From contig CASDTH010000036.1 of the NCBI GenBank assembly GCA_949283655.1, forward strand, positions 1-37,905: DNA of 37,905 nucleotides, in the 5' to 3' direction. Each line of letters opens with the position of its first letter. The first letter of the stretch is position 1. Of this stretch, positions 1-7,483 are shown piece after piece. The notes under the pieces were generated by a model, which saw nothing but the letters and a program-made list of their open reading frames with translations, was not told the DNA's origin and made no database searches. This DNA comes from an uncultured bacterium. Lineage in GTDB: Bacteria > Bacillota > Clostridia > Oscillospirales > Acutalibacteraceae. Made by a program: the position numbers and the translations under genes.

Positions 1-76
1 CTGCCGTGCCCGAGAACGCAGCGAGCGCCCGCCTGAGCCTGCCGGGCGGCGCTGCTTCCCCCTGTACGCCGATGCT
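1..76 (+). repeat. Repeat C, partial copy cut by the window edge
   Basis: This segment aligns with the reverse complement of 31522-31602. The shared core reads CCCGAGAACGCAG, then one variable base, then GAGCGCCCGC, followed by a short GCCGG/CGGCG-type palindrome and a CTGTA/TTGTA-type end. Only the 3' part of the element is present; the rest would lie left of position 1. It contains no convincing ORF. The function and family name are unknown to me. That the two copies are related is seen directly in the sequence. Confidence 0.7.
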
Positions 77-117
77 GGTTCTCTTGTCAGCCGACAAGAG
101 AATGAGGTCGCGTACAG
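62..117. other. Nested inverted repeat (long hairpin)
   Basis: The inner stem TTCTCTTGTC (79-88) pairs perfectly with GACAAGAGAA (93-102) around the loop AGCC. The outer stem CTGTACG (62-68) pairs perfectly with CGTACAG (111-117). There is no T-tract, so a Rho-independent terminator is unlikely. It abuts the end of repeat C and is absent from the other repeat C copy. It could be a mobile-element end or an RNA fold. Confidence 0.6.
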
Positions 118-180
118 CGAAACCTGGCACTCATTAAAAGTTAAAATCAAACCTCATGGCCGCGCCACAAACAACATGAT

Positions 181-400
181 TTATTTTCCCGCTCGGGCCG
201 CGGGGGCCCATCCTTTTCCCTTCGTCGGAAAAGGATGCAAAAGGACGTTGATAAACGGCACTGCGGCGGCGGTTTATAAATTAGCCACACCACAGCGCGT
301 TCGGCGAACGCTTCCCGAACTCACCGCCTCACGGCGGCTCAAACATGCGGGAAGGTTCGCTTTTTGCCCTTCGGGCCAAAAAGTCCCCTCACGTGCACGC
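181..400 (-). repeat. Repeat module A, copy 1 (candidate structured RNA)
   Basis: This is a diverged duplicate of 36694-36910, in the same orientation. Shared blocks include TTTTCCCGCTC, GGCCGCGG, GCAAAAGG and AAGTCCCCTCACG. Three hairpins occupy matching positions: 209-219 with 227-237 (11 bp), CCGCC 324-328 with GGCGG 333-337, and 360-369 with 373-383. Read on minus, the middle hairpin has a GTGA loop, a GNRA tetraloop in RNA, which is invariant between copies while its stem changes. A short reading frame can be opened on plus (176-406), but it is not conserved in copy 2. No known RNA family is assigned. Confidence 0.65.
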
Positions 401-412
401 ATTTAGTGGCAT

Positions 413-562
413 CAGTTGCCGCCTGGGCCTATCGTTACGCCTGAGGCGTTAAACCACTTGCAGGTTAGATTCACGTTCGGGCGGGTCAAGACCCAACCCT
501 ACACATCTCTCCGGTAGGGTCGAGTCTTGACTCGACCGCCCAGCGGGGCCTTCAGTCTATCT
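413..562 (+). repeat. Repeat module B, copy 1
   Basis: This segment shares TGCCGCCTGGGCCTATC (417-433) and GGGGCCTTCAGTCT (545-558) with the opposite strand of 36967-37046. A hairpin, ACGCC 437-441 / GGCGT 445-449, sits where the other copy has CCGC/GCGG. Relative to module A this copy is inverted compared with copy 2. A long hairpin at 479-541 sits between the two conserved ends and appears to be an insertion. Confidence 0.6.
479..541. repeat. REP/MITE-like long hairpin inside module B
   Basis: The arms are GGGCGGGTC (479-487), AAGAC (488-492) and ACCCTAC (496-502). They pair in order with GTAGGGT (514-520), GTCTT (524-528) and GACCGCCC (534-541), with small bulges. The long, slightly imperfect pairing without a T-tract resembles a REP-type or MITE-type palindrome more than a terminator. 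The matching place in the other module B copy lacks it. Confidence 0.5.
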
Positions 563-620
563 CAGCGGCAACTGCTCCCGGCTCTCACATCTAACGTCTG
601 GAATCTGACATCTGAATAAG

Positions 621-655
621 GGGCGCGTTGCAGAATGAATATCTGCAACGCGCCC
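621..655 (-). terminator. Strong hairpin after the GH36-like gene
   Basis: GGGCGCGTTGCAGA (621-634) pairs perfectly over 14 bp with TCTGCAACGCGCCC (642-655) around a 7-nt loop. It starts just 8 nt past the stop codon at 663. On minus the following tract is only CTTATTC, so the terminator is good in stem but weak in U-run. Confidence 0.7.
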
Positions 656-662
656 TTGTTTA

Positions 663-3491
663 TTATACTTTCACCTCATCATAGGCCAGCGCACGGTTGA
701 GCAGGCATACCTCGCCGCAGGCAAGCGGCCCCGCCATCACAGGGCCTGCCACAAGCGGCTCATTGACATGCGATGCATCGTAAGCAGATGCGTCCAGCTC
801 CCCATCGATATACAGCTTGAGCATCCCGTTTCGCTCCCGTAGGGCGTCAATGCGCCGCTCACGGCCATCGTTGAGCGGTTTCGTAGAGTGAACCTCCAGC
901 TCACCCACGGCAAAGCAAAGCCGGCCCTCCTCATCCATCGAAACAGCAAACGCTCCCTCCTGCCGGAGAAGCTCCGTGCCCGCCGCCTGTGTCCGCAGGG
1001 AGAAACGTAGGGTAAATTCCCCTCTTCCCTCAGCGCCGTTGGGCGACAGGCTTGCTCCATCAGCTGCCGTGGCACGGAACACCACATCGTCGGGATAATA
1101 GGTAACCCGCGCCTCCGTCTGCACCGCATTACCCGCACAATCCGCAAGGCTTAACTGCGCCGCCATCGGCTCGTAGGGCCGGAACGGCTCCCGCCGGGAG
1201 GCAATCACCGTGTGATAATCCGCGCAGAGCTGAAGCTCCGCTGGCACGCCGCCGAGCAGGATACGCGCCCCCGCAAGGCTGACGCGCTGATCAAAGCGGA
1301 AAAGCGCCGCATGATCAGAAATCGTTTTGGCCGCGATAAGCTTTGCCGCCTGACGGCCCGGCGCGCCAAAGCGCAGCACCCGCACCTCATGCGCGGCCAA
1401 CGTAACCTTCACCTGATCGCCATACTGATACACCTTGCCCTCCGGGCTGGCGGCGTAGGGCAGCACCTGCGTGCAGCTCATATCCGCCGCGCCCTCGGCC
1501 ACACCGATCAATCGATCCAACGTGAGCGTATATTCCTGTGTAACATTTGCAGGGTTACGCAGCGAAACCAGACCTTCCGCGCCATCCCACGCTGAATAAC
1601 CGTAGACATCTCCGCCCGCAGGCGTTTTACCGAGCAGCTTCGCATGCCGCAGGATGTGGAAATTCTGCTCCGCCCATTGCAGCACCTCGGCGCAGACCTG
1701 CCATTTCTCCTCATCAAACAGGTTAAAGCTGAAATATAGCTCCCAGAAGGAGGTGCCGCGCATGGCCAGCTGGTAGAGATATTTGCGAAATTCCTCCGTA
1801 GTGGCCTGGATGGTCTTTTTGGTGCGCGGCGATTTCACCGTGTTGCCATAGATCGGGTCATGGTTATACAGGTGCGCCAGCGGGAACTGGAGCTCCCGCA
1901 CCGCTACAAAATCAAAATAACGGTCATCACGGTAGGTCATCATCCGATCAACGTCCGAATCCTGCTTCGAGCCGCCCTTCGACGGAATCTGGAAGGAGTG
2001 GTCGCCGCTGTTTTGCATCCAGATGGAATTGACCCATTGCAAAAACCAGGGGCTTGGGTTGACATAGCAGGTGAAATTGATCCACAGGCTCTTGCCCTGC
2101 TCCTCACGCTGGCGGCGCATTGCGTCGAAGATATCCGTCCAGTTCTCCCAAAGCTCGGTCGTGAAATACATATCGTGCTCGCCGCCGGTCATGTGCCCGT
2201 GCTTCTTTTTGGGGCAGGGGCGCAGAGCAAAGCCATCCAGCTTCCAGTAATTGAGGTCAAACCGCTCCATAAAATCCAAAAACAGCTTTTTGACCCCCTG
2301 CTGATAAACCGGGGCCGCCACACAAATATCCCTGGATTTGGGGTTTTTATAGCCGTTGCCGGCCCTTTGGATATGCCGGGCAAATTTCGGCGTATCGGAG
2401 GTGTAGCCGCCGCGCGGGCCAAGCCACAGGCCAAAGTGGGAAGAAAACCGCTTGGCCAGCGCTGCGCTGGGGTAAAGCTCCTGCGGGAATTTTTGATTAA
2501 AGCCCCAAAAGCCCTTGCTGTAATCATTCCAGCCGTCATCCACCACGTAGGCATCCATTGGCGCGACGCCGTGCTGCGTCAGCCCCTTTTCCATTTCATA
2601 AAAGGAGCCGACAATGTTTTCCGACGTGATATCGAGCATATGATCGTACCAGGAATTATACTGCTTGCGGAACTCTGTTTTGGTGGAGATCGTTTCGATA
2701 TAGCGGAAGAAATCGCTTTGCAGCACCTCCCTATCGTCACTACGCGCTGCGCCGATGACAGCAGGCCAAGAGAGGAAAACGCCATCTGTCTTGCGCAGCT
2801 GAGAAAAGGCCTTGCCAGAAACATACCGGCTGCGCACCATACCGGCCTCGGCGCGCGTATCCGCAGCAGGGAACTCATTGCCCAAAAAAAGCGAACCGAG
2901 ATACACCGGCTGCCCAAGCCCCATGTGGAAGCCTGAAATATTGGCAGGCTCCATATCAGGCCGCGACCACACCGCCACCCCGGCCGGGGCCCGGAGGGCC
3001 GGCAGGTCGAGCGACTCTAAAACAAGCGCATCCGCCGCACGCTCTGGTACGGATACCTCTATGTATTCCCGCAGGAAGGGATCCTCCGCCCGGAGCACCG
3101 CCACTAGCCGCACAGTCACAGGCACGCCGCGAATCTGCGCCGGTGCAAAGGAGATGCACAGCGCCCGCCCGCCGGGGATTTCCGCGCAAGCCGCGCCGCA
3201 AACGGCAAGCGCCCCTGCACAAAGCTGCACTGCGCTGCGCCCGGAGCCCCAGTGCAGCACAAACTCCTGGGAATCCCCTTCCATCTCATAAACGGCGGGC
3301 TTGCCATCCACCCTGTGGTTAACAACCGCGCCGGGGCGCAGGCTGCCATTCTCTATCAGATAAGCACGTTCTACGCAGGCATTCCCAAAAACAATCCCTT
3401 GCGATGTGCGGCGGAGGAACACCTCCCCCCCCAGATCGCCCTCCAGCGGGGCAAAGGGCAGGGATGCCGTGGTAAAGGGCTGAAATCTCAT
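663..3491 (-). CDS. GH36-like (clan D) glycoside hydrolase with C-terminal LamG-like domain
   Basis: The 942-aa protein is probably a retaining alpha-galactosidase-type enzyme. An N-terminal beta-sandwich region (about 1-270) is followed by a (beta/alpha)8 barrel. The barrel carries DDGW (318-321) and YWKLDG, in which D419 fits the clan D nucleophile. The segment QNSGDHSF around 493-500 offers D497 as possible acid/base. The last ~180 residues resemble a concanavalin/laminin-G-like fold (ending VCLLNRALAYDEV). I chose the ATG at 3491 because AGGAAGGTG lies 8 nt upstream; the frame stays open further up but without a better site. There is no signal peptide, so it is likely cytoplasmic. No sugar transporter or regulator is adjacent. 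The exact substrate cannot be told from sequence. Confidence 0.8.
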   Translation of the reverse strand: MRFQPFTTASLPFAPLEGDLGGEVFLRRTSQGIVFGNACVERAYLIENGSLRPGAVVNHRVDGKPAVYEMEGDSQEFVLHWGSGRSAVQLCAGALAVCGAACAEIPGGRALCISFAPAQIRGVPVTVRLVAVLRAEDPFLREYIEVSVPERAADALVLESLDLPALRAPAGVAVWSRPDMEPANISGFHMGLGQPVYLGSLFLGNEFPAADTRAEAGMVRSRYVSGKAFSQLRKTDGVFLSWPAVIGAARSDDREVLQSDFFRYIETISTKTEFRKQYNSWYDHMLDITSENIVGSFYEMEKGLTQHGVAPMDAYVVDDGWNDYSKGFWGFNQKFPQELYPSAALAKRFSSHFGLWLGPRGGYTSDTPKFARHIQRAGNGYKNPKSRDICVAAPVYQQGVKKLFLDFMERFDLNYWKLDGFALRPCPKKKHGHMTGGEHDMYFTTELWENWTDIFDAMRRQREEQGKSLWINFTCYVNPSPWFLQWVNSIWMQNSGDHSFQIPSKGGSKQDSDVDRMMTYRDDRYFDFVAVRELQFPLAHLYNHDPIYGNTVKSPRTKKTIQATTEEFRKYLYQLAMRGTSFWELYFSFNLFDEEKWQVCAEVLQWAEQNFHILRHAKLLGKTPAGGDVYGYSAWDGAEGLVSLRNPANVTQEYTLTLDRLIGVAEGAADMSCTQVLPYAASPEGKVYQYGDQVKVTLAAHEVRVLRFGAPGRQAAKLIAAKTISDHAALFRFDQRVSLAGARILLGGVPAELQLCADYHTVIASRREPFRPYEPMAAQLSLADCAGNAVQTEARVTYYPDDVVFRATAADGASLSPNGAEGRGEFTLRFSLRTQAAGTELLRQEGAFAVSMDEEGRLCFAVGELEVHSTKPLNDGRERRIDALRERNGMLKLYIDGELDASAYDASHVNEPLVAGPVMAGPLACGEVCLLNRALAYDEVKV

Positions 3492-3600
3492 GAGCAAACA
3501 CCTTCCTGCAAATTGTTGTCTAGCCAATACAAGCCAGAGGAGCCGCTCCCCCGACCGCACTATTGTAGCAAAGACACCCGCTGTTTGCAAGCGCAAGAAA

Positions 3601-3641
3601 GGGGCGCATGAAAAAGGCTTTCTACCCTCTCTATGCGCCCC
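3601..3641 (-). terminator. Terminator after the small Cys-rich gene
   Basis: GGGGCGCAT (3601-3609) pairs perfectly with ATGCGCCCC (3633-3641). On minus the stem is followed by TTTCTTGC. It lies between the 66-aa gene and the GH36-like gene, so the two are probably separate transcripts. Confidence 0.6.
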
Positions 3642-3690
3642 GATGGGCCGGCCTTTTCGCCTTGTTGCAGCCCACAAAAGAGCAAAACCG

Positions 3691-3891
3691 TCATCCGTCT
3701 TGCAGGCTGGAGGGGCTGGTTTCCTCCCCTCTGAGCAGCCGGTTTTTGCAGCCGCCTGCTTTTTCGCAGGCGCCCGCATTCATACAGCGCAACCGCAGCC
3801 CATTCTGCGCATCCATCTGCTCTTCCATCACGACATTACGGCCAATCACCCAGCAATATTGCTCTCTCGCCTTCGAATAGCCGCGCTCCAT
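3691..3891 (-). CDS. Small Cys-rich hypothetical protein (66 aa)
   Basis: This small soluble protein has four cysteines: one in EQYCWVIGRN and three in the segment RLRCMNAGACEKAGGCKN. The clustered C-x5-C-x5-C spacing suggests metal binding or redox chemistry, but no function is known to me. It has its own good promoter (3927-3956), a ribosome site (GGGTGAT) just before the ATG, and a downstream terminator at 3601-3641. These support a real gene rather than a chance frame. Confidence 0.6.
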   Translation of the reverse strand: MERGYSKAREQYCWVIGRNVVMEEQMDAQNGLRLRCMNAGACEKAGGCKNRLLRGEETSPSSLQDG

Positions 3892-3926
3892 ATCATCACC
3901 CGCTTCTCCGTTTTGTTCTCGATTTT

Positions 3927-3956
3927 AGTATATTCATCAGCAAAGCGGATAAACAA
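3927..3956 (-). promoter_or_regulatory. Sigma-A-type promoter of the 66-aa gene
   Basis: Read on minus, -35 TTGTTT (3956-3951) and -10 TATACT (3932-3927) are separated by 18 nt. It lies about 35 nt upstream of the start codon at 3891. Confidence 0.55.
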
Positions 3957-4039
3957 TCGCTGTGTGAAAAATATATGAATACAGGGCATCATATTTGTCC
4001 AATAATATTTCATAAATATGACAGGGAGGCTGATGCTTC

Positions 4040-4336
4040 ATGGATAGCAACTTCAAGCTCACCGTTTTGGAAAAGGTTCGCAAGGCCCCGGCACAGCTGA
4101 CGCCGGAGCAAAAGCTGCTCGGGGATATCCGCGATATCTGCCGGCGGATCGATACCGCATATGCCCGCTTTGAATATGAAGAGGACGCCGATCTGGTGGA
4201 GGCTGCCATCTATGAGCTGGAAGCACTCAAGGCCCGTTACCGGTACCTGCTGCGCATTGCCAAGGAGCAGGATGTCCACGGGGCGGCGATCAAGCCCGTC
4301 TGGGGCGCAAATGGAAGGATGGATACCATGGGGTAG
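4040..4336 (+). CDS. yaaL: DUF2508 (YaaL-like) protein
   Basis: The 98-aa soluble, charged and mostly helical protein belongs to the DUF2508/YaaL family (e.g. KLLGDIRDICRRIDTAYARF and a Tyr-rich ALKARYRYLLRIAKEQ). In many Firmicutes yaaL lies between recR and bofA. Here recR is absent but bofA follows directly. The start ATG follows GGGAGG by about 10 nt. Its stop, TAG at 4334-4336, falls in ATGGGGTAG, exactly at the junction with the bofA frame. Its function is unknown; conserved linkage suggests a sporulation or housekeeping role. Confidence 0.8.
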   Translation: MDSNFKLTVLEKVRKAPAQLTPEQKLLGDIRDICRRIDTAYARFEYEEDADLVEAAIYELEALKARYRYLLRIAKEQDVHGAAIKPVWGANGRMDTMG

Positions 4337-4590
4337 GTCTGACTGTTACGCTTTATGCGGCCGGAATCGCGGCAGCGCTGATCATCCTCGGCGCGATGCT
4401 GCGTTCCGGCCATGCACTGAAGGCCGTGCTTATGAGCGTTTTGCAGGGCGTGGCGGCGCTGTTTGCCGTCAACGTCCTCGGCACGCTGACAGGCGTGACG
4501 CTGGCCGTTAACTGGTGGACACTGGGGGCCAGCGCTCTGGGAGGGACAGCGGGGGTCATCCTCCTGCTGGGGCTAAACGTAATTTTGTAG
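4328..4590 (+). CDS. bofA: BofA-type pro-sigma-K processing inhibitor, start unclear
   Basis: BofA is a small membrane protein of the outer forespore membrane that, with SpoIVFA, restrains the SpoIVFB protease. The homologous frame begins VGLTVTLYAAGIAAALIILG and ends GLNVIL, about 86 aa with hydrophobic helices, matching BofA length (B. subtilis 87 aa). The frame has no ATG, GTG or TTG at the proper N-terminus; the first ATG (4396) would remove the first helix. At the GGGG run (4330-4333) the yaaL frame ends in ATG GGG TAG. A -1 slip, or one extra G in the true sequence, would join the frames as MGVGLTV. The feature start is set at that ATG by inference. Confidence 0.7.
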
Positions 4591-4626
4591 AAAATAACGC
4601 TGGAGAGCAGACGAGATTACATAGAC

Positions 4627-4654
4627 GCCCTATGCCGCCTCTGTGGCATAGGGC
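4627..4654. terminator. Perfect hairpin between convergent bofA and spoIVFB-like genes
   Basis: GCCCTATGCC (4627-4636) pairs perfectly with GGCATAGGGC (4645-4654) around an 8-nt loop. It lies 37 nt past the bofA stop and 46 nt past the stop of the convergent gene. Neither side has a clear T-run, so a terminator role is only probable from position. Confidence 0.45.
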
Positions 4655-4699
4655 CTGCCTGCGTCTGCATTCTGGCACTCATATTCAAATCGCTGCCTG

Positions 4700-5305
4700 T
4701 TAAAGATTCCCTCTCTCAGCTACCAGCAGGAAGCAAAGATAGCCCACCGCCAGCAGGAGAGAAACGTTATACCCGCTGCGCAGTAGGAAAAAAAAACCCA
4801 AAAAAGCGCACGGCAACAGGCAGAGGGTAGAAAGCACCGCAACCGCTCTGCGGGCTGTACGCATACTATACCGGCGGCATAAACAAAAATAGAGCGCCCG
4901 CCCGCCATCCAGTGCGGAAACCGGCAGCAGATTAAACAGGGCAAGCGACAGGTTGACCAGCGCTGCCTCCGCCAGGCGCGCATCCTGCCGCCAAGCGCCG
5001 CAGGCCAGCAGCAGGGCAAAGAGGAACAGATTCACAGCAGGCCCTGCAAGCGCCGCCAAGGCCTCCTGTGTGAAGGACAGCCCCTGCCCTTTTGCGCGAA
5101 CAATCTCCATCCCGGCAAACCCAAGCCGCAGCTCGCGTGGCGTTTCACCACACCTTTTCAGGCATATCAGATGCCCCGCCTCATGCAAAAGCGCCGCACT
5201 GAGGCAGGCCGCCGTCCCGCTCGCGTCATAAAAGAGCATCAGCGTAACGGCGGCCGCAAAGGGAAAGCCGATGGATACCGTCATCCCCCAAGCGTTAAAC
5301 TGCAT
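4700..5305 (-). CDS. spoIVFB: SpoIVFB-like site-2 metalloprotease (M50)
   Basis: This is an intramembrane zinc protease of the family that in B. subtilis cuts pro-sigma-K in the mother cell. It shows HEAGH (zinc ligands and catalytic Glu) in a membrane segment, the second M50 motif NLLPVSALDGG supplying the Asp ligand, and several hydrophobic helices. The protein is about 201 aa from the chosen start; SpoIVFB itself is longer (288 aa) with a C-terminal CBS domain that is absent here. I chose the ATG at 5305, overlapping the end of the upstream gene by 11 nt (ATGCAGTTTAA), suggesting translational coupling; ATG 5284 is an alternative. The SpoIVFA-like neighbour and nearby bofA support the assignment. 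Confidence 0.8.
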   Translation of the reverse strand: MQFNAWGMTVSIGFPFAAAVTLMLFYDASGTAACLSAALLHEAGHLICLKRCGETPRELRLGFAGMEIVRAKGQGLSFTQEALAALAGPAVNLFLFALLLACGAWRQDARLAEAALVNLSLALFNLLPVSALDGGRALYFCLCRRYSMRTARRAVAVLSTLCLLPCAFLGFFFLLRSGYNVSLLLAVGYLCFLLVAERGNL

Positions 5306-6170
5306 CCCTGTATGTGTTATCCGCCCCGAGCAGCCATGCGGGATTATGCAAAACACCGTCCAAGCGCACCTCAATATGCAGATGCGGCCCTGTTGCCATG
5401 CCGGTAGCCCCTACCAGAGCAATCGTCTCCCCTGCCCGGACAACCACCCCCTCCTGCGCAAGGATCTCGGAGCAGTGACAATAGGTCGTCTCCAGACCAT
5501 TCGCATGGGCAATTTTAATAAAATTCCCATCTCCTTCGGAAAAGCCGACCTCCTGCACCATGCCGGGATAAGCGGCGGCGATGCGGGTGCCCTCCCCGGC
5601 GGCAATATCCATGCCACGGTGAAAGCCAAGCTGCTTCGTAATGGGATGGATGCGGTAGCCAAAGGCAGAGGTCACCCGCCCCTCTACCGGGCGGATAACC
5701 GGCACGCTTACCACACAGGGGGCAAAGGACGCACCAGCCACAGGCGCCTTTCTGCCTTCAAACAGCGGTTCATCCACGCCGCCCATGCCATCCGTTTCCT
5801 GCAGCGGCTGTGTGCTGGCGGCGCTCTCCTCAACCGGCGTATCCTCTGACGCGTCGCCGGCCTGTGCATCCGCTCCCCGCCAAGCATCCGCCGGGGCAAA
5901 CACAAAAGCCCCCACCTGCCGGAACGCAGCGGCGGCATCCTGCAGTGTCCAATCCTCAGACAGCATCTGGTCAAAGGCATCCCGCAGCACCTTTTGCGCG
6001 TTGGGATTGGTGCGCACGATGAGAAAAGCACCCACCAGCAGCACAATACAGACGGCAAGCTGTGCCGCAACAACGCGCACCAGATAATCCCGCCGGCCAC
6101 TGCGCCCCTTCCCTGCTTTCTCATCATTCGTCCGAATTCGCTCCCGCTGATAAGCTTGTAATTCATCCAT
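5295..6170 (-). CDS. spoIVFA: SpoIVFA-like membrane-anchored M23 (LytM) peptidase
   Basis: The 291-aa protein has a short charged N-terminus, one membrane helix (about 33-51, VVAAQLAVCIVLLVGAFLIV), a linker, and a C-terminal LytM domain. The LytM zinc site looks complete: HRGMD (His-x3-Asp), the YCHCSE histidine, and HLH. Layout and position directly upstream of the M50 protease match SpoIVFA, which tethers and regulates SpoIVFB. With intact ligands it could also be an active SpoIIQ-like endopeptidase. The start ATG has GGGTG upstream. It is the first gene of the pair. Confidence 0.75.
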   Translation of the reverse strand: MDELQAYQRERIRTNDEKAGKGRSGRRDYLVRVVAAQLAVCIVLLVGAFLIVRTNPNAQKVLRDAFDQMLSEDWTLQDAAAAFRQVGAFVFAPADAWRGADAQAGDASEDTPVEESAASTQPLQETDGMGGVDEPLFEGRKAPVAGASFAPCVVSVPVIRPVEGRVTSAFGYRIHPITKQLGFHRGMDIAAGEGTRIAAAYPGMVQEVGFSEGDGNFIKIAHANGLETTYCHCSEILAQEGVVVRAGETIALVGATGMATGPHLHIEVRLDGVLHNPAWLLGADNTYRDAV

Positions 6171-6347
6171 TCGATTTCACCCGCCACGCTGAGAAGCCCG
6201 AGTGCACTCCCCATTCATCCGCACTGGCCGACTCTTATACAGGCTATGGGAGACGGCCAGCGTCCTTTTTCATCTATATGCGCAGGCGTCGCGAAAAAGT
6301 AGTCAACGATTCTTGATGATATCGCCGCACCAAAAAGTGCGTATTTT

Positions 6348-7400
6348 TCAGGGTGCGGATGGAGTATCCGTTTTTTCATTCCGCCTTGTCTGAAAAACCA
6401 GGAGCAAGGCAGCCGCTAAAATACAAATACCGGCAGCAACACAGGCCGCAATCCGTGTGGCGGACCACTGGCCGGCGCCGGACTCTCCGGTGGCCGGGAT
6501 GGCGACCGTTTCCATCGGCTCCCCCAACGCATCCCCTTCCAGAGATGCTCCCCTGCCCGGCTGCCCCTGCACTGCTGAATCATATGCCTGCGGCTGCTGC
6601 GCTCCACCCGGAGTTTCGCCGCCCAAAGCTTCGCTCTCATACAGAACGCTCCCCTGGAAGTGCGTGGAGGAAACATGCTCTTCCGGCTGCGGAGCTGCCG
6701 TTACTTCTCCACCACCTGATGCGTGATGAGTGGTATGGGCCTCACTCGCCCCGGGCCGCTGCTCCGAGCTGGCAACAGGCTGCGTTTGCACGGCTGTTTG
6801 AGAAGGCTCAGTGACCAGGGGCGCTTTCGTAGACGATTCCTCCGGTGTGGCCGTGGAGGTGGTAATCGGGGCGCCGGTATCCAGCGTTAGCTCACAGGCA
6901 CGGCTCTTTTTCCCCGCACCGTCTGTAAACCAAATGGAAACTGGAAGCCGCCCGCCTGGGAACGCGCTGGCACGGGTTATTTCCACCTCCAGCACATAAT
7001 CTCGATTATAGCCGCCTGCCTGATAAAATCCAGCAGCCCGTGCAGTATATCCGCCCCCTGAAAGCCGAGCTTCCCCATCGGGTGAAACGCTGAGCTCTGC
7101 ATTTCCCAGCTGGATATGAATACGGGAATGCCCCGCCGCGCCGGAAAACGCCTCATCAATCACCTGCAACGCAAAACAAATGCAGCGCGACGGCGCATCC
7201 ACCATAGCGCGCACATCCGCGTAGGAAATGCGGCATCCGCTCTCCTCCTCGCTTGTTAAAAGCGTGGTAAACAAAGCGCCTTCCCATTCTGCCGGTTGAA
7301 TATAACCGTCAACAGAAATCCCCTCTGCATGGGCGGGAAGGGAAAACAGCACAGCAAAACACAGCGTGATCACACAGAGCGCACATAAGCATTTTTGCAC
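6348..7400 (-). CDS. Secreted cell-surface protein with CBM9/DOMON-like N-terminal domain
   Basis: The 350-aa protein has a signal peptide (VQKCLCALCVITLCFAVLF, cleavage near AHA-EG). A beta-rich domain opens with ISVDGYIQPAEWEGA, a pattern typical of CBM9/DOMON-like modules. After it comes a long Ser/Thr/Pro/Gln-rich linker (about 180-300), then a C-terminal membrane helix followed by Arg-rich residues (QTRRNEK). This is the layout of an anchored surface adhesin or sugar sensor. I chose the GTG at 7400 because AGGAGGG ends 6 nt before it; a TTG 21 nt upstream lies before that site. The ligand is unknown. Confidence 0.7.
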   Translation of the reverse strand: MQKCLCALCVITLCFAVLFSLPAHAEGISVDGYIQPAEWEGALFTTLLTSEEESGCRISYADVRAMVDAPSRCICFALQVIDEAFSGAAGHSRIHIQLGNAELSVSPDGEARLSGGGYTARAAGFYQAGGYNRDYVLEVEITRASAFPGGRLPVSIWFTDGAGKKSRACELTLDTGAPITTSTATPEESSTKAPLVTEPSQTAVQTQPVASSEQRPGASEAHTTHHASGGGEVTAAPQPEEHVSSTHFQGSVLYESEALGGETPGGAQQPQAYDSAVQGQPGRGASLEGDALGEPMETVAIPATGESGAGQWSATRIAACVAAGICILAAALLLVFQTRRNEKTDTPSAP

Positions 7401-7483
7401 AGAAAGCCCTCCTAAAGTCAAATTTCAAAATTGCAAGTGGCTTTCTTTTATCATATAAGGATTTTATGAAAACAGGAGAATTT

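Noticed and set aside
176..406. 76-codon frame through module A copy 1
   Set aside because: No ribosome site, Arg/Pro-rich composition, and not maintained in the second copy.
1860..2936. 358-codon frame on plus
   Set aside because: It lies antisense within the GH36-like gene, which has motifs and a ribosome site; the plus frame shows no family features.
4396..4590. ATG 4396 as the true bofA start
   Set aside because: It would drop the first membrane helix, which is clearly encoded in the same frame just upstream.
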